This document shows, piece after piece, positions 19,560-28,766 of a DNA stretch of 64,000 bases. This DNA comes from a bacterium. Lineage in GTDB: Bacteria; Verrucomicrobiota; Verrucomicrobiia; Limisphaerales; J093. Made by a program: the position numbers and the translations under genes. The stretch covers positions 1 to 64,000 of the forward strand of contig JAJXZJ010000046.1 of assembly GCA_021780105.1 (NCBI GenBank), in the 5' to 3' direction. The notes beneath the pieces were generated by a model that worked only from the letters and a program-made list of their open reading frames with translations, had not been told where the DNA came from and ran no database searches. Positions within the stretch are counted from its first letter, which is position 1, and every line of letters begins with the position of its first letter.

Positions 19560-22559
19560 TTAAGCGTCCGCCGGCGCCGCGGTGGAAGGCTTCAGTTTGT
19601 CCGCCGCCAGGAAGCGTTGGTAAATGAACGACACGACGATCAGCACGATGGCCAGGCCGATCAGCGAGCCGATGCGATACAGCCCGCCCAGCCGCCAGAG
19701 GTCGTGCAGGAAGAGCTTGAGCAGCGTGACGACCAGCAGGCCCATGCCGGCGTAGCGCGCGTAGCGGTTCGCCGTCTTGAACCCGGCTGCGAGCAGGATG
19801 AACGCGAACAGTCCCCACGCCAGCGAATAGGTCATGTCCTGGCCGAGGCTGGCGTTGAAATCGAACGTCAGCGTCGCGCCGGTGGAGAACCAGTCGGCGA
19901 TCTCGATGTTCAGGAGGAAGAACGCCAGCACGACGCCGAGGGTGTTGAGGACCGGCGGCGCGTTGAGCCGGAAGACCCGCTCCCGCGGCGGGGCGAGCAG
20001 GCGTGCGCCGGCAAAGAGGCAGACGGTGACGATGCCGTAGGCGTAGAGGAACCAGTTCAGGATGCGCGTCGCACTGCGCGGATGGTAGTCGAACACCGCC
20101 GGGTTCAACGTCAGCCGCACAAACGCCGTCGCCAGCAGCACCGCGCCAACGGCGCGCAGCCCCGGATGCGGCACACGGTGGAACAGCCAGAGCAGCGCCG
20201 CGCCTTCCAGCGCCCAGCCGACGGTGATCCACTGCTTGTCGAACTGGACCGGGAAAATCAGCGTCACGAAGAACAACGTGCTGGCGCCGAACCACGCCAG
20301 CAGGTCGGTGCGTTTCGGCGCATCCGGCGCGAACTGGCGGACGACCAGCGCGAGCGCAACGGCCATCGGCACGGCAAATGCCGCCGGCACGAGGCCGGGA
20401 TAATCGTTCGGCCACGCCCGTTTCACGGCGTCATAAACCAGGTAAAAGTGCAACGGTCCGGCCAGCGCCGACGCGGCCCACGGCAGCACGCGGTCGGCGA
20501 ACACCGCGCGGAACACGAACGGAAAAGCGATGAACACGCCGGTGAACGCGAGGTTCCAGGCGACCGTCGCGCCGGCGGTGTCCACGGTGAACCGTGCGCC
20601 GTGCCAGACGCATTCCAGCGCCAGCACGCAGCCCAGTCCCACCAGCGGCAGCACCGTCAGCCGCAGCATCCGTGTCAGCCCCAGCAGCAGAACCACGAGC
20701 AACATGGCCAGGCCGAACACCGGCGTTGGGCTGGCCAGCGGCAGCCGAGTGGTGGCGAGGATCAGCAGCAGGAACGGCAGCCCGGCGGAAAGCGCGGGGA
20801 TTTGCGCGAGCTGTTCGGCGCGCCCGCCCTTGAGGCCGAGGGCGGAGAGGATTTCGCCGCCCGGCTCGCCGCCTTCCGTGGCTTCCCATTTTGCGAGAAT
20901 TTTTTCGCCCAGGAACGAGCCGACGACGAAGAAGAACACGGCGAAGCCGCCCACGACCAGCAGCAGCGGCGGCATCGCGGTCAGTTCGGCCGGCAGATGG
21001 ACAATCCACACGAGCGTCACAACCGCGGTCAGCAGCAGCACCGCCACCACGGCGAGGATCGCGCCGGTCAGCAGCGCCAGCCCGATCGCCAGTGCGTCAA
21101 TCAGCAGCACGACCGGCCAGAGCAGCCAGGAAACCTGGAGATCCTGGAACAGCGGGAGCATCGTCAGGATCAGCGCCAGCAGCGGGAAAATGTGCCCCCA
21201 CCACACGCGTGCCGCGTCGGGCCGCAGGCGTTGCAACACGAGCGGAAACACGGTGTGCAGGCCCGCGAAACCGAGACAGGCCGCAAGCTGCCAGTTTAGC
21301 AATCCGAGGTTCAAGTGGCCAACGGTCCAGACCGACAGCAGCAGGAAGCTGAAGCCGCCGGCCAGCAGGTGCGCCTGCTGGAGCGGGTGGCGCAGACAAA
21401 CCATCGCCAGCACGCAGAGATCGGCCATCGCAATGAAGGTGAAGATCACGCCGGGCCGCGCGCCGAGTTCGGCAAAGGTCAGCAGCCAGCCGGTGAAGGC
21501 GAACGTCGCGAGTGGCATCACGAGCGAGGCGGCGGCGAAGAGCCGGCCCGGCTGCTTCAGCCGATCCGCCAGCACGAACGCGGCGAGGAAAAGTACGTTG
21601 AACGTGGCAAAGATATTCATCGCGGTGAACACCCCGGCCACCGTGAAGAATTGGTTGATCCAGCCACTCTGCATCAGCACGGTGCCGGCGACGCCCATCG
21701 GCACGAGGTAATGCCAGCGGCGTTGCAACGCCACCGCCACCAGCCCGGCGTCCAGCAGCGCCACGTAGCCGAACAGACCGAGCGGATTGTCCACGCCGGT
21801 CGAAAGCAGCGGTGGCGTCAGAAAACCGCCCACCAGCCCGAGGATGGCGACGACTTGCGTTTTCAGCCGCGTGGCCACGGCAAACGCGGTGACGGTGATC
21901 AGCGTCATCAGCAGGAACGCCGCGCTGCTGCCGATCAACTGGTAATACGCGTGCCCCGCGAAACTCGCCGCGTAGAGGATGACCACGCCGGTCGCGCAAA
22001 GCGTCTGCGCGGTCACGGTGTAAGCCTTGCGTCGCAGCCGCACGCCGCCGACGAGCAGGCCGACGCCGGTGACAAAACCCATCGCCACGCGAAGTTCCGG
22101 CGAGATGAGGTTGTTGTCGAAGGAGTACTTCACGAAGAAGGCCACGGCGAGAAAGAGCGCGAAACCACCGATCCACGCGAACAACTTCACGCCCATGAAC
22201 TGCTCCCAGTTGATGACCGGCACGCGCCGTGGCGAAGGCGCCGGCCGCGCGGGAACCGGTGTGGCGGCCAGCGGCGGCCGCACCACCGGCGGCGGGCTGG
22301 CGACGACTTCAACCGGCGTTGCTGGCGCCGGCGCGGTGACGATGGCTTCCGCCGGCGCCTCGGTTGGCCGGGCTGCGGGTTGTGGCGGCGTCGCCGCGGA
22401 ACGTTGCTTGAGTTCGTCGAGTTCCGCGGACAAGCGGGACACGAGGGCGCGCAGGGTTTGCACCTGACCGGCGGTCGTGACGGTCTTGACGATGAGCCAG
22501 ACGAACGTGACGAGCACCGCGAAAACAACCAGGAATATCAGAGTGATGACGCCTTCCAT
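19560..22559 (-). CDS. DUF2339 polytopic membrane protein
   Basis: 999 aa. An N-terminal helix (MEGVITLIFLVVFAVLVTFV) is followed by a coiled-coil-like segment and a Pro/Ala-rich linker, then VINWEQFMGVKLFAWIGGFA, the characteristic DUF2339 entry motif, and roughly 25 further membrane helices. The function of this family is unknown; its size and architecture suggest an integral cell-envelope component. It is followed by the DUF3999 gene, which probably encodes its periplasmic partner (inference from conserved gene pairing). Confidence 0.9.
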   Translation of the reverse strand: MEGVITLIFLVVFAVLVTFVWLIVKTVTTAGQVQTLRALVSRLSAELDELKQRSAATPPQPAARPTEAPAEAIVTAPAPATPVEVVASPPPVVRPPLAATPVPARPAPSPRRVPVINWEQFMGVKLFAWIGGFALFLAVAFFVKYSFDNNLISPELRVAMGFVTGVGLLVGGVRLRRKAYTVTAQTLCATGVVILYAASFAGHAYYQLIGSSAAFLLMTLITVTAFAVATRLKTQVVAILGLVGGFLTPPLLSTGVDNPLGLFGYVALLDAGLVAVALQRRWHYLVPMGVAGTVLMQSGWINQFFTVAGVFTAMNIFATFNVLFLAAFVLADRLKQPGRLFAAASLVMPLATFAFTGWLLTFAELGARPGVIFTFIAMADLCVLAMVCLRHPLQQAHLLAGGFSFLLLSVWTVGHLNLGLLNWQLAACLGFAGLHTVFPLVLQRLRPDAARVWWGHIFPLLALILTMLPLFQDLQVSWLLWPVVLLIDALAIGLALLTGAILAVVAVLLLTAVVTLVWIVHLPAELTAMPPLLLVVGGFAVFFFVVGSFLGEKILAKWEATEGGEPGGEILSALGLKGGRAEQLAQIPALSAGLPFLLLILATTRLPLASPTPVFGLAMLLVVLLLGLTRMLRLTVLPLVGLGCVLALECVWHGARFTVDTAGATVAWNLAFTGVFIAFPFVFRAVFADRVLPWAASALAGPLHFYLVYDAVKRAWPNDYPGLVPAAFAVPMAVALALVVRQFAPDAPKRTDLLAWFGASTLFFVTLIFPVQFDKQWITVGWALEGAALLWLFHRVPHPGLRAVGAVLLATAFVRLTLNPAVFDYHPRSATRILNWFLYAYGIVTVCLFAGARLLAPPRERVFRLNAPPVLNTLGVVLAFFLLNIEIADWFSTGATLTFDFNASLGQDMTYSLAWGLFAFILLAAGFKTANRYARYAGMGLLVVTLLKLFLHDLWRLGGLYRIGSLIGLAIVLIVVSFIYQRFLAADKLKPSTAAPADA

Positions 22560-22748
22560 AGGTCAGGGTGGGGTTGGGAAGTCGACGGCAACATAACAGC
22601 CGGTCCCCGCCGGCGCACGAGAGACAACCCGGCGCCGGGCGATTGAATGAGGCCAGTCCGGTCATGACGCGGCCAGTTTAACCGACGGACAACTTTGGCT
22701 GTTAATTGATAAAACTGGCTGAACCCGCGCCGGGAATCAATGCCAGAG

Positions 22749-23840
22749 TCACGGATGCGCCGGCCAGACGACGCGCCAGAATTGGGGGCCGCTGGCAGGT
22801 TTGCCGAGGGGCACTTCCTGCTCGGCGTTGGTGAGCGTGACCGTCGCTATGGAAGTCCAGTTGGTCTGGCTCAGGTCGGTCGCGTTTTCCACCGTGTAGC
22901 TCTGGCCGGCGACGCCCTGGATTTGCAGGCTGAGGCGGTTTTTGTCCAGTTCGAGGGAAAGTATGGGTGGCGGGAGTGGATCGGTGAGATCCGGGACGCC
23001 GTCGAGGTTGTAATCATGGGCGTCGGTCAGGAGCAGATCCCAGTCTGTGTAATCCACCTGCGGCGTGCTGAAATCGCCATCGGCAAACCAGGAGGCGGCC
23101 AGATAGTTCGTGCCGTAGCGGTTCAGCGGTTCCCAGGCGCCAAACGGCACGGTGTTGCCGGACGCGTCGGTCCACGAGCCGTCGTCGAGTGACAGCCGGT
23201 CCGGACTGACCAGCAGGAGCGTGACGCCACCGGAGAGAACATTGGTCGGCTTTTCGAACTGCTGCAGATCGGCCCAGCCGTTGATCAGGCCATCGGTATT
23301 TGTGTAACGAAGGCTGCCTTCGTATTCGATCAGTTCAAACGGGTGGCTGAAGACCAGGCCGAGCGCCAAGAGGTTCAGCGTGCAGATACCGTCCTTCGCG
23401 TTGGCCGGCCGGCTCCACGTGGCTGTGAGCGAGGACCAATTGGTGTTTCCCGGCGCCTGATAGACGCCGTCGGTCGTGGTCGTGGGCACCATCCGGCTGA
23501 TTTCGAAAAAATCGTCGAGGCCATTCTGGTCGGTGTCCACGAAGTCCGGCACGTCCACGTAAAAGGGCACAACGACCGGCACGCCGGTGGTTGGGTCAGC
23601 CCAGTTCAAAAACCCACCGTGGCTGTAGCCGGTGCTGGTGTCGGCCAGGGCCAGTTCGCCGTTGGGCGGATTGTTGGTGTCACTCTCGACTGCGGCGGTG
23701 TAGTCCAGGCCGGACTGCCTGGCGGTTGCCGGGGCCAGGCGCAGGGAAAGGCAGGAAAGATGCACCTGCACATCCGCACCGGACGCTGCTGTCGTCAGCA
23801 GAATCATGGTCAATGCGATTCCCAACACTCTCCGCCTCAT
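22749..23840 (-). CDS. Secreted protein with calcium-binding-like repeats
   Basis: 363 aa from ATG 23840 (MRRRVLGIALTMILLTTAAS, a signal peptide); longer upstream frames lack any export signal. Two Asp-rich loops resemble thrombospondin-type-3 or dockerin calcium sites: DTDQNGLDDFFE and DYNLDGVPDLTDP. The C-terminus (LSLQIQGVAGQSYTVENATD to FWRVVW) is a beta-rich module that I recognise as frequent at the end of verrucomicrobial secreted proteins. No enzymatic motif is seen. It is divergent from the NusG-like gene, 145 bases apart. Confidence 0.75.
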   Translation of the reverse strand: MRRRVLGIALTMILLTTAASGADVQVHLSCLSLRLAPATARQSGLDYTAAVESDTNNPPNGELALADTSTGYSHGGFLNWADPTTGVPVVVPFYVDVPDFVDTDQNGLDDFFEISRMVPTTTTDGVYQAPGNTNWSSLTATWSRPANAKDGICTLNLLALGLVFSHPFELIEYEGSLRYTNTDGLINGWADLQQFEKPTNVLSGGVTLLLVSPDRLSLDDGSWTDASGNTVPFGAWEPLNRYGTNYLAASWFADGDFSTPQVDYTDWDLLLTDAHDYNLDGVPDLTDPLPPPILSLELDKNRLSLQIQGVAGQSYTVENATDLSQTNWTSIATVTLTNAEQEVPLGKPASGPQFWRVVWPAHP

Positions 23841-23985
23841 GCGGCCTCTACCAAACGCCAATCCGCTGCCGGCGGCAAGCCGAAACCCGCTCCGGCCAGG
23901 AAGGCACCGGCGAATTCGCCTTGTGTGCCGCCGTGCCGTTGGCAAATTACGCCCACCTCCCGCCGGCAGGGCGCGGGTGGAAACG

Positions 23986-24477
23986 ATGGACAACACATTA
24001 CTTTGGTTTGTGGCGCACACGCGCCCCCGGTGCGAAAAGAAACTCGCCGCGTTTTGCGAGCGGGAAGGGCTTGCCGTGACGCTGCCCTGCTACCGGAGCG
24101 TCAAGAAATACCGCGGCAAGACGGTCGTCTTCCACAAACCGTTGTTCCCCGGCTATGTGTTCCTGCAACTCCAGGCCGAACACCGCCAGCGGGTGCGCCA
24201 AAGCGATTACGTCGCCAATTTCCTCGACGTGCCAGACCAGCAGGAGTTTGCACAACAGCTTGACGACATTCTCACGGCGCTCGACACCGAGCTGGAGGTT
24301 CGTCTGGCGCCCACCATCGGCCCCGGCTCGCGGGTCGTCATCAAGTCTGGTCCGCTGCAAGGCATCGAAGGCTGGGTGGAACGGCGCTCGGGCATGACCG
24401 AGGTGTTGTTGCGGCTGGATTTCATCGGCCAGGCGGCGGCGGTGAAGGTGGACGCCACCGATTTGGAGCTGGTTTGA
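23986..24477 (+). CDS. NusG/RfaH-like transcription antitermination factor
   Basis: 163 aa from ATG 23986. The N-terminal NGN domain starts with LLWFVAHTRPRCEKKLA and includes KPLFPGYVFLQL; the C-terminal KOW motif is in PGSRVVIKSGPLQGIEGWVE. Such specialised NusG paralogues (RfaH, UpxY, LoaP types) bind RNA polymerase and help it read through long operons. Its targets are usually adjacent polysaccharide operons, but here the next genes are a GST-like protein and PhoH, so the target is unclear. Confidence 0.88.
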   Translation: MDNTLLWFVAHTRPRCEKKLAAFCEREGLAVTLPCYRSVKKYRGKTVVFHKPLFPGYVFLQLQAEHRQRVRQSDYVANFLDVPDQQEFAQQLDDILTALDTELEVRLAPTIGPGSRVVIKSGPLQGIEGWVERRSGMTEVLLRLDFIGQAAAVKVDATDLELV

Positions 24478-24644
24478 GGGAACCGGTCGCGCGGCGTCGG
24501 CGTCACCGGAATTCAACTTGTCAGCCGCCGGCGCGAAACCTATTTTGTCGCCGTGTCCGCCATGGTCCGAAACTCCGGTGGCCGCCGGCTCGTTCAGCGC
24601 CTTGCCTCGGGCGTCAACCGTCGCCGGCGCTGGATCGTGTGGCC

Positions 24645-25310
24645 ATGATCGAGCTTTACCAACTTGCCTACAGTCCCTACTGCATCGTCCAGCGACGCAT
24701 CCTGGAGTTTGCCGGCGCGCGGTTCAAAATCATCAACATCCCAAATGGCGACCGTTCCCGCGTCTGGCGTCTCACCCGGCGCCGGTATTACGCCGTGCCG
24801 GTCATCCGGGACGGCCGCAGCGTCATCTTTGAAACAAGCGAGGACTCGCAGGTCATCGCCAAATACCTCGACACCAAGTTCGGCCTGGGCTTGTTCCCGG
24901 CGGAATGGGAGGGCGTGCAGTCGCTGTTGTGGCGGTATTTTGAAGGCGAAATCGAGGCCGTCGGCTTCAAGCTGAACGACATTTACTGGCAAGAAAACCT
25001 GAAGGACGAAGACCCGCTGCCGTTCCTCCGGCACAAGGAGCGCAAGTTCGGCCGCGGCTGTCTTGCGCTCTGGCACACGCAGCAGGAAAGCCTGCTGGCC
25101 CAGTTCACGGAACGGCTGGCGCCGTGCGAGCAGATGCTGGCCGGCAAGCCGTTCCTGCTCGGCGTGCGGCCGTTGTTCGCGGACTTCGATCTTTTCGGGA
25201 TGCTCGGCAACTTTCTTTACTCCGGCCATTACCGGCTGCCTGCGGTTTACCCGCGGCTGGCCGCCTGGCACGGCCGGATGAGCCAAATCCAATTCCCCAC
25301 CGCTGCGTGA
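24645..25310 (+). CDS. Glutathione S-transferase-like protein
   Basis: 221 aa from ATG 24645. The N-terminal thioredoxin-like domain begins IELYQLAYSPYCIVQRRILE, with SPYC in place of the CxxC site; VPVIRDG and the ETSEDSQVIAKYL motif (cis-Pro and glutathione-binding Ser) follow. A helical C-terminal domain contains FADFDLFGMLGNFL. Catalytic role and substrate are unknown. Its stop overlaps the GTG start of the PhoH gene, so the two are likely cotranslated. Confidence 0.82.
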   Translation: MIELYQLAYSPYCIVQRRILEFAGARFKIINIPNGDRSRVWRLTRRRYYAVPVIRDGRSVIFETSEDSQVIAKYLDTKFGLGLFPAEWEGVQSLLWRYFEGEIEAVGFKLNDIYWQENLKDEDPLPFLRHKERKFGRGCLALWHTQQESLLAQFTERLAPCEQMLAGKPFLLGVRPLFADFDLFGMLGNFLYSGHYRLPAVYPRLAAWHGRMSQIQFPTAA

Positions 25311-26626
25311 AAAACTACGTTCTCGACACCAACGTCCTCCTTCACGACCCCAACTCGCTCCTGAATTTTCAGGAAAACAGCGTCCTCCTGCCGATCGAAG
25401 TCATCGAGGAGATTGACCATTTCAAGCGCGAAGCCTCGGAGCTGGGCCAGAACGCCCGCACCGTCTCGCGGATGCTCGACGGCTTGCGCGGGAAGGGCAG
25501 GCTCAGCGACGGCGTGCCGCTGCCCAACGGCGGTCACCTCCGCATCCTTATTCCGCCCAAAACCCGCCGCAACGGCGCCGCCAAAGTTCTGAACGGCCAC
25601 AACGGCCACGCCAACGCGGACAACCGCATCATTGAAGCCGCCCTGGCTGTGCGCAAGTCCGCCCCGCAGGTGCCCGCCATTCTCGTCACCAAGGACATCA
25701 ACCTGCGCATCAAGGCCGACACGCTGGGCTTGCAGGCCGAGGATTACGAGACCGACCGCATCCAGTTGCAGGATCTTTACTCCGGGGTCTTCGAGAAGGC
25801 GGTCACCGCCGCCGAGATCGCCACGTTTCGCGCCAACGACGAACTGCCGCTCGAAGGACATTTCAATCCCAACGAGTATTGCACCCTCAGCGAGGCGGGC
25901 AGCCCCAAGCGCAGTGTCCTGGCCAAGGTGGATGCCACCGGCACGAAGCTCGTCCCCATCATGGACGCCCGCGAGGGCATCTGGGGCATCCGGCCCCGCA
26001 ACCGCGAGCAGCATTTCGCCTTCGACGCCCTGCTCGACGACCGCGTGAAGCTCGTCACCCTCATGGGCAAGGCCGGCACCGGCAAGACGCTGCTGGCAAT
26101 GGCTGCCGGCCTCAAACGCACCATCGTGGACCGCGAGTTCCGCCGGCTTGTCGTCGCCCGCCCGACGATCAGCATGGGCAAGGAGATCGGTTTCCTGCCC
26201 GGCTCGCTCGAGGAAAAACTGAATCCGTGGATGCAGCCCATTCACGACGCGCTCGAACTGCTCAGCGACCTGAACATGGGCAACGAAAGCCGCCGCGGCG
26301 GCGACCTCATGCGCTCCGGCGCGATCGTCGTCGAGGCACTCAGCTACATCCGCGGCCGCAGCATTGCGAACCAGTTCATGATCATTGACGAGGCGCAGAA
26401 CCTCACGCCGCTGGAGGTCAAGACCATCGTCACCCGCGTCGGCCACGGCACGAAGATCGTGTTCACCGGCGACCCGTATCAAATTGACAATCCCTACGTG
26501 GATTCGGCGTCAAACGGCTTCAACTACGTCGTCAGCAAATTCCGCGAACAGGCCATCGCCGCGCATGTTGAACTCCAGAAAGGCGAGCGCTCCGAGCTGG
26601 CGGAGATTGCCGCGAACCTGCTGTGA
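25307..26626 (+). CDS. PIN domain-PhoH ATPase (PhoH2 type)
   Basis: 439 aa from GTG 25307, which overlaps the upstream stop (GTGA). The N-terminal PIN ribonuclease domain (1-150) starts KNYVLDTNVLLHDPNSL, retaining its acidic residues, with AILVTKDINLRIKA towards its end. A PhoH-type P-loop ATPase follows (about 225-435) with Walker A GKAGTGKT, Walker B MIIDEAQNL and IVFTGDPYQID. Family members (YlaK/PhoH2) have been shown to unwind and cleave RNA. Length is normal. Confidence 0.93.
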   Translation: MKNYVLDTNVLLHDPNSLLNFQENSVLLPIEVIEEIDHFKREASELGQNARTVSRMLDGLRGKGRLSDGVPLPNGGHLRILIPPKTRRNGAAKVLNGHNGHANADNRIIEAALAVRKSAPQVPAILVTKDINLRIKADTLGLQAEDYETDRIQLQDLYSGVFEKAVTAAEIATFRANDELPLEGHFNPNEYCTLSEAGSPKRSVLAKVDATGTKLVPIMDAREGIWGIRPRNREQHFAFDALLDDRVKLVTLMGKAGTGKTLLAMAAGLKRTIVDREFRRLVVARPTISMGKEIGFLPGSLEEKLNPWMQPIHDALELLSDLNMGNESRRGGDLMRSGAIVVEALSYIRGRSIANQFMIIDEAQNLTPLEVKTIVTRVGHGTKIVFTGDPYQIDNPYVDSASNGFNYVVSKFREQAIAAHVELQKGERSELAEIAANLL

Positions 26627-27206
26627 AACGCCCGGCGAACGGGTGTCCGCGTCGTTCTCCCCAAACCGTCTTGAAGTGCCGGCTGACCGGGCATTGCCAA
26701 CTACTGTTCGCCGACCCGTGCGAAGCAACTGCCGGTCCGTGCGGACGTTCAGGCATCTCGTGCGGGCAATGCGGATTACCGCCGAGCTGCAGAGACGCAG
26801 AGAAAATGCCGGTGACGACGTGTCGTGAATTCCTTCACGCTCTGGGCCTCTGCGTCTCAGCGGTTAAAAGACAATCGAGGAAAGGCGCTGCCAAGCCAGG
26901 CGTGCAACGGGCAAGCCCGCGGAATCGAGTTTGAATGGGCAGCGCGGCCGTGGCAGTGGAGATGCCGATGACACGCCATAAACAACTTTGGCCTTTGCCC
27001 TTGGCTTTGGGATATTAATACTGTTCGACATAGCGTATGGGCGTTACCTTTCGATATATTGCCAGGCCAGATGAAGGCGTGGAATTGTCGCAGTGGTTTC
27101 GAAGGTTAACTGACCCGCCTGAGGTTCGCCCCAGAGGTGACGGAGCGCAAGTCTCGGCGCATGGCCGCGCCGGCGCGGTCGCACGAGCGGAGCGCGGAGG
27201 TGAGTC
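26627..27206. other. 580-base intergenic region after phoH2
   Basis: No gene is supported. It includes an inverted pair of a dispersed repeat (26792-26802 and 26848-26870). The last 20 bases contain a strong ribosome binding site (GGAGGTGAGTC) for the prepilin-like gene. Confidence 0.5.
26792..26870. repeat. Inverted pair of short dispersed repeat
   Basis: GAGACGCAGAG (26792-26802) is perfectly inverted at 26848-26858, and the right copy continues as CTCTGCGTCTCAGCGGTTAA. Related single copies occur at 16381-16409, 28231-28254 and 39277-39300. Most likely an intergenic repeat family. Confidence 0.55.
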
Positions 27207-27971
27207 ATGAAAAGAAGGCGTGTGACTCATCAGTCTGGTTTTACGCTCATCGAGCTGCTGGTGGTGATCGCGATCCTGGCCGTGCTCGCCTCGCTCTTGC
27301 TCCCCGCCATGGCTCGCGCCAAGGAACAAGCCCGGCGGGCGACGTGCATGTCCAACCTGCGGCAATGGGGCATCGCCCATATACTCTACAGCCAAGACAA
27401 TGCCGACACCTTGATGAGCACGGTGGTGGACCAGGGGATCTGGGTCCATCCCACCGTGCTGTCGATTCGCCAAGAGCATGATGAGCGGTACATTTCGGTC
27501 GAGGCGATTGTTCCCTATTTCGGTAACAAGAGTGAGACGGATCTGCTCACCGGCAGCATCTACTGGTGTCCCAGCATGCCCCGGCCCTCTCCGGATTCAA
27601 TCCGGGCCGAGGCCGATACCTGGCACCACATCTCGGTAGCGTATCAGTACTTTGCCCGTTATGACCTGTGGCCGGCGGGCTCCGCCGCCCGTCCGGAGGA
27701 CCTGACCGAGCGCCATCTGGTTTCCACACGGTTGCTCATGACCGACCTCATCTACCTCTGGTCGGGCGACAACCAGTGCTACTACAACCACGGCGCCCGG
27801 CCTTGGAAGCCCAATCGGGATTTTTCATCCATGTCAGGGGCCAACGAGTTGGCTGGGGACGGCCATGTGCGCTGGAAGCCCGTTCGGCAGTTCGACGTCC
27901 GGGGCATGGTGCCGGGCAACACGAACATCGGTGCCGTGGTCGGCTTTGCCACCACCCGCACCTTTTACTGA
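27207..27971 (+). CDS. Prepilin-type N-terminal methylation domain protein
   Basis: 254 aa. A short basic leader ends at the prepilin-peptidase site [13 protein letters not shown], followed by one hydrophobic helix. The rest is a globular H-x-D-G-type domain ([10 protein letters not shown] near the C-terminus, [20 protein letters not shown] after the helix). Such orphan type II secretion pseudopilin-like proteins occur in dozens of copies in Planctomycetes and Verrucomicrobia genomes; individual roles are unknown. A strong ribosome binding site lies 6 bases before the ATG. A similar protein is encoded at 30628-31500. Confidence 0.9.
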   Translation: MKRRRVTHQSGFTLIELLVVIAILAVLASLLLPAMARAKEQARRATCMSNLRQWGIAHILYSQDNADTLMSTVVDQGIWVHPTVLSIRQEHDERYISVEAIVPYFGNKSETDLLTGSIYWCPSMPRPSPDSIRAEADTWHHISVAYQYFARYDLWPAGSAARPEDLTERHLVSTRLLMTDLIYLWSGDNQCYYNHGARPWKPNRDFSSMSGANELAGDGHVRWKPVRQFDVRGMVPGNTNIGAVVGFATTRTFY

Positions 27972-28320
27972 GCCCGGGCGCCTTGCCCTGCTCTGAACGG
28001 GACACACACGGTGAACATTTTCGGCAATCTGAGACTCTGCATGTGGCCGGGGCAGCACCGCAGAAGAAAGGTTGGACGTGAAGCATCCATCGTTGAACCA
28101 ACCGGCTGCACCGAACGCCGGGATCGCGTCTCGGTTGACAATCGGACATCATTGGCCCGGCGTCGGTGAGCCGAGTCGTTCGGCGGCTTCGCGCAGATTC
28201 GCCAAGGCTTCGGCCTTCTTTGCCTCCTCGCTCTCCGCGGCTCCGTGGTGAAATGGGTTTCGCTTGCTCCCGGCTGTGGGCAGCCTTGCACCGGCGCCAA
28301 TTTTCTGGCATAGGATGGTC
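27972..28320. other. Intergenic region upstream of hicB
   Basis: No gene is supported. It holds one copy of the dispersed repeat at 28231-28254. No strong terminator is visible. Confidence 0.5.
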
Positions 28321-28539
28321 ATGCGACGGTCGAACAAGCGTGAATTTAGCGTCATCGTGGAGCGCGACGCGGAGGGTTACTACGTGGCGAGTGTTCCGGC
28401 GTTGCCGGGTTGCCACACCCAGGCCCGCTCGCTCGACAAGCTGTTGGAACGGATTCGGGAAGCCATCGAGCTGTGCCTGGAGGTTGAGCAGAACGTGACG
28501 ACGACCGATTTCATCGGCGTGCAGCGCGTCTGTGTCTGA
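28321..28539 (+). CDS. hicB: HicB-family antitoxin
   Basis: 72 aa from ATG 28321 (another ATG two codons upstream). The HicB partial RNase H-like fold is clear: FSVIVERDAEGYYVASVPAL, then PGCHTQARSLDKLLERIREA. It lacks a C-terminal DNA-binding domain, as in short HicB proteins. The adjacent hicA copy is internally deleted, so this antitoxin may be orphaned or may act only on other HicA proteins. Confidence 0.85.
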   Translation: MRRSNKREFSVIVERDAEGYYVASVPALPGCHTQARSLDKLLERIREAIELCLEVEQNVTTTDFIGVQRVCV

Positions 28540-28541
28540 GT

Positions 28542-28715
28542 ATGCCGCGTTTGCCTCGTTTACGCGGACGCGAGGTGATCGCGGCCTTGCGGCATCCGGA
28601 CGGGCGCCGGACGGTGGTGCCCGTTCATGCGGGCGAGACCATTGGGCCGGGACTGTTGGCCAAAATACTCAAGGACGCAGAAATGGAAGCAGAGGAGTTC
28701 GCGCGGTGGCTGTGA
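28542..28715 (+). pseudogene. hicA: hicA toxin remnant with internal in-frame deletion
   Basis: The frame from ATG 28542 encodes 57 aa: MPRLPRLRGREVIAAL joins directly to RHPDGRRTVVPVHAGETIGP and ends LLAKILKDAEMEAEEFARWL. Intact HicA proteins of this subfamily (about 75-80 aa) have about 20 more residues between these two parts, including the GSH segment that carries the catalytic histidine. That histidine is absent here, although the reading frame remains open. Compare the intact HicA at 39925-40140, which keeps GGSHRVL. It starts 2 bases after the hicB stop. Likely a non-toxic relic. Confidence 0.8.
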
Positions 28716-28766
28716 TCTGGCAGTCAACCATGCGCTGGAGCGAGTAAATGTCCAGCTCAGCCGCGA

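Noticed and set aside
19053-21299. A 748-codon plus-strand open frame opposite the DUF3999/DUF2339 genes
   Set aside because: Its composition (Gln/Arg/His-rich) is that of an antisense shadow and it spans the boundary of two real genes.
26627-28320. CRISPR array, insertion sequence or transposase
   Set aside because: No regularly spaced direct repeats and no transposase-like frame were found here or elsewhere in the window.
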